A stretch of DNA of 5,452 bases from an uncultured Flavobacteriaceae bacterium (GTDB lineage Bacteria; Bacteroidota; Bacteroidia; Flavobacteriales; Flavobacteriaceae), in the NCBI GenBank assembly GCA_913031655.1, contig CAJWFY010000105.1:1-5452 (forward strand). The letters run 5' to 3'. The position numbers and the translations under genes are program-made. This document shows positions 4,832 through 5,452 of the stretch, piece after piece; within the stretch, counting starts at the first letter, position 1, and each line of letters opens with the position of its first letter. The notes below the pieces were generated by a model. The model had not been told where the DNA came from. It did no database searches and saw only the letters and a list, made by a program, of their open reading frames with translations.

Positions 4832-5452
4832 CAAGTTTTGGAATAATTGTTTCACTGTCTTTGGCTAATCTTTTCTGTTTAATTAATTCTTTATGTAGTT
4901 TGTTAATTTCACTTTTATATTTAGAATTATTAAACTGATTTATTAATTCATAAGGATCATTGACAAGATCGTAAAATTCCCATGCACTAGGAGTCTTAGT
5001 TTTACTTGCGGAATTTTTATTTAATCCATCTCCATAATAGTAGATTAATTTATTTTTACTACTTCTTATTCCCAGGTGAGCGGGTCTTGTTGGACTGTGC
5101 TCCCAGTACCTGTAATAAGTGTAATCTCTAGTTTCTGAATTCTCATTTGATTCTAAAGATTTTCTAAAACTTTTACCTTGAAATGACTTTGGAGGCTTTA
5201 TTCCGGCATAATCTAAAAATAGTGAAGGAATATCTAAATTAATAACTAAATCATCTATTCTATGAGATTTTAAAACCTCTTTTGGATAACTAATCACAAA
5301 CGGCATTCTTGAAGATTCTTCATACATCATCCTTTTATCAAAAAACCCATGTTCTCCAAGAAAGTAACCTTGATCTGAAGTGTAAATAATAATGGTGTTT
5401 TCTAATTGATCGGACTCTTTTAAATAAGTTATAATTTTTTGAAGATTATCAT
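4821..5452 (-). CDS. S1-family sulfatase, C-terminal part (gene runs off the right edge)
   Basis: About 209 C-terminal residues of a formylglycine-dependent sulfatase are present. The frame is open to the window edge, so the N-terminal half with the C/S-x-P-x-R activation site and signal peptide is outside. In the visible part, TSDQG (24-28) supplies the metal-binding Asp26, and GEHGFFDKR (32-40) supplies the conserved Lys39 of the active site. YEESSRMPFVISYP follows, as in the family. The C-terminal subdomain has YYRYWEH, HLGIRSSKNKLIYYYGDG and WEFYDLVNDPYEL. These signatures are common in Bacteroidota sulfatases acting on sulfated polysaccharides, in the group that includes iduronate- and glucosamine-6-sulfatase-like enzymes. 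The exact subfamily and substrate cannot be named without the first half. An internal ATG at 5330 is not the start. The serine hydrolase gene begins within the last codons, showing an operon. Confidence 0.93.
   Translation of the reverse strand, partial: DNLQKIITYLKESDQLENTIIIYTSDQGYFLGEHGFFDKRMMYEESSRMPFVISYPKEVLKSHRIDDLVINLDIPSLFLDYAGIKPPKSFQGKSFRKSLESNENSETRDYTYYRYWEHSPTRPAHLGIRSSKNKLIYYYGDGLNKNSASKTKTPSAWEFYDLVNDPYELINQFNNSKYKSEINKLHKELIKQKRLAKDSETIIPKLDEI

Noticed and set aside
1..5452. CRISPR arrays, insertion sequences and riboswitches
   Set aside because: No regularly spaced repeats, transposase reading frames with terminal inverted repeats, or recognisable riboswitch leaders were seen.

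Overview
The window looks like chromosomal DNA of a marine-type member of the Bacteroidota, most likely a flavobacterium. The base composition is strongly AT-rich, most starts lack Shine-Dalgarno sequences, and signal peptides end in '...GQ'. A lipoprotein, an S1-type sulfatase and beta-lactamase-fold serine hydrolases are typical of the group. This assignment comes from sequence style, not from a search.

Layout. Positions 1-650 hold a damaged-looking HNH endonuclease gene on the + strand. Its frame is open from 50 to 595 but has no ATG, the 50 bases before it are broken in every frame, and an out-of-frame zinc-ribbon-like tail follows it. Positions 650-806 are non-coding and contain a cluster of GTAC sites. 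Next come a clear intrinsic terminator and a tRNA-Ala(GGC) gene, both on the - strand. This arrangement, a broken restriction-type gene beside a tRNA 3' end, resembles the worn edge of an integrated element, but no integrase or duplicated att core is visible.

Positions 1124-2207 are ordinary core-like sequence. A lipoprotein with an NTF2/SnoaL-like domain (- strand, with its own terminator) is divergent from mscL (+ strand), with a 75-base shared upstream region.

Positions 2200-5452 are a - strand run, read from the right edge: the C-terminal part of a secreted S1-family sulfatase, then a secreted serine hydrolase overlapping it by 11 bases, then, after a 208-base gap, a second secreted serine hydrolase of the EstB/class C beta-lactamase fold. 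The last gene converges on mscL and the two overlap by 8 bases at their stops. Sulfatase and first hydrolase are almost certainly one transcriptional unit. The second hydrolase may belong to it or have its own promoter. Together they suggest extracytoplasmic processing of a sulfated, possibly ester- or peptide-modified glycan. The substrate cannot be read from the sequence.
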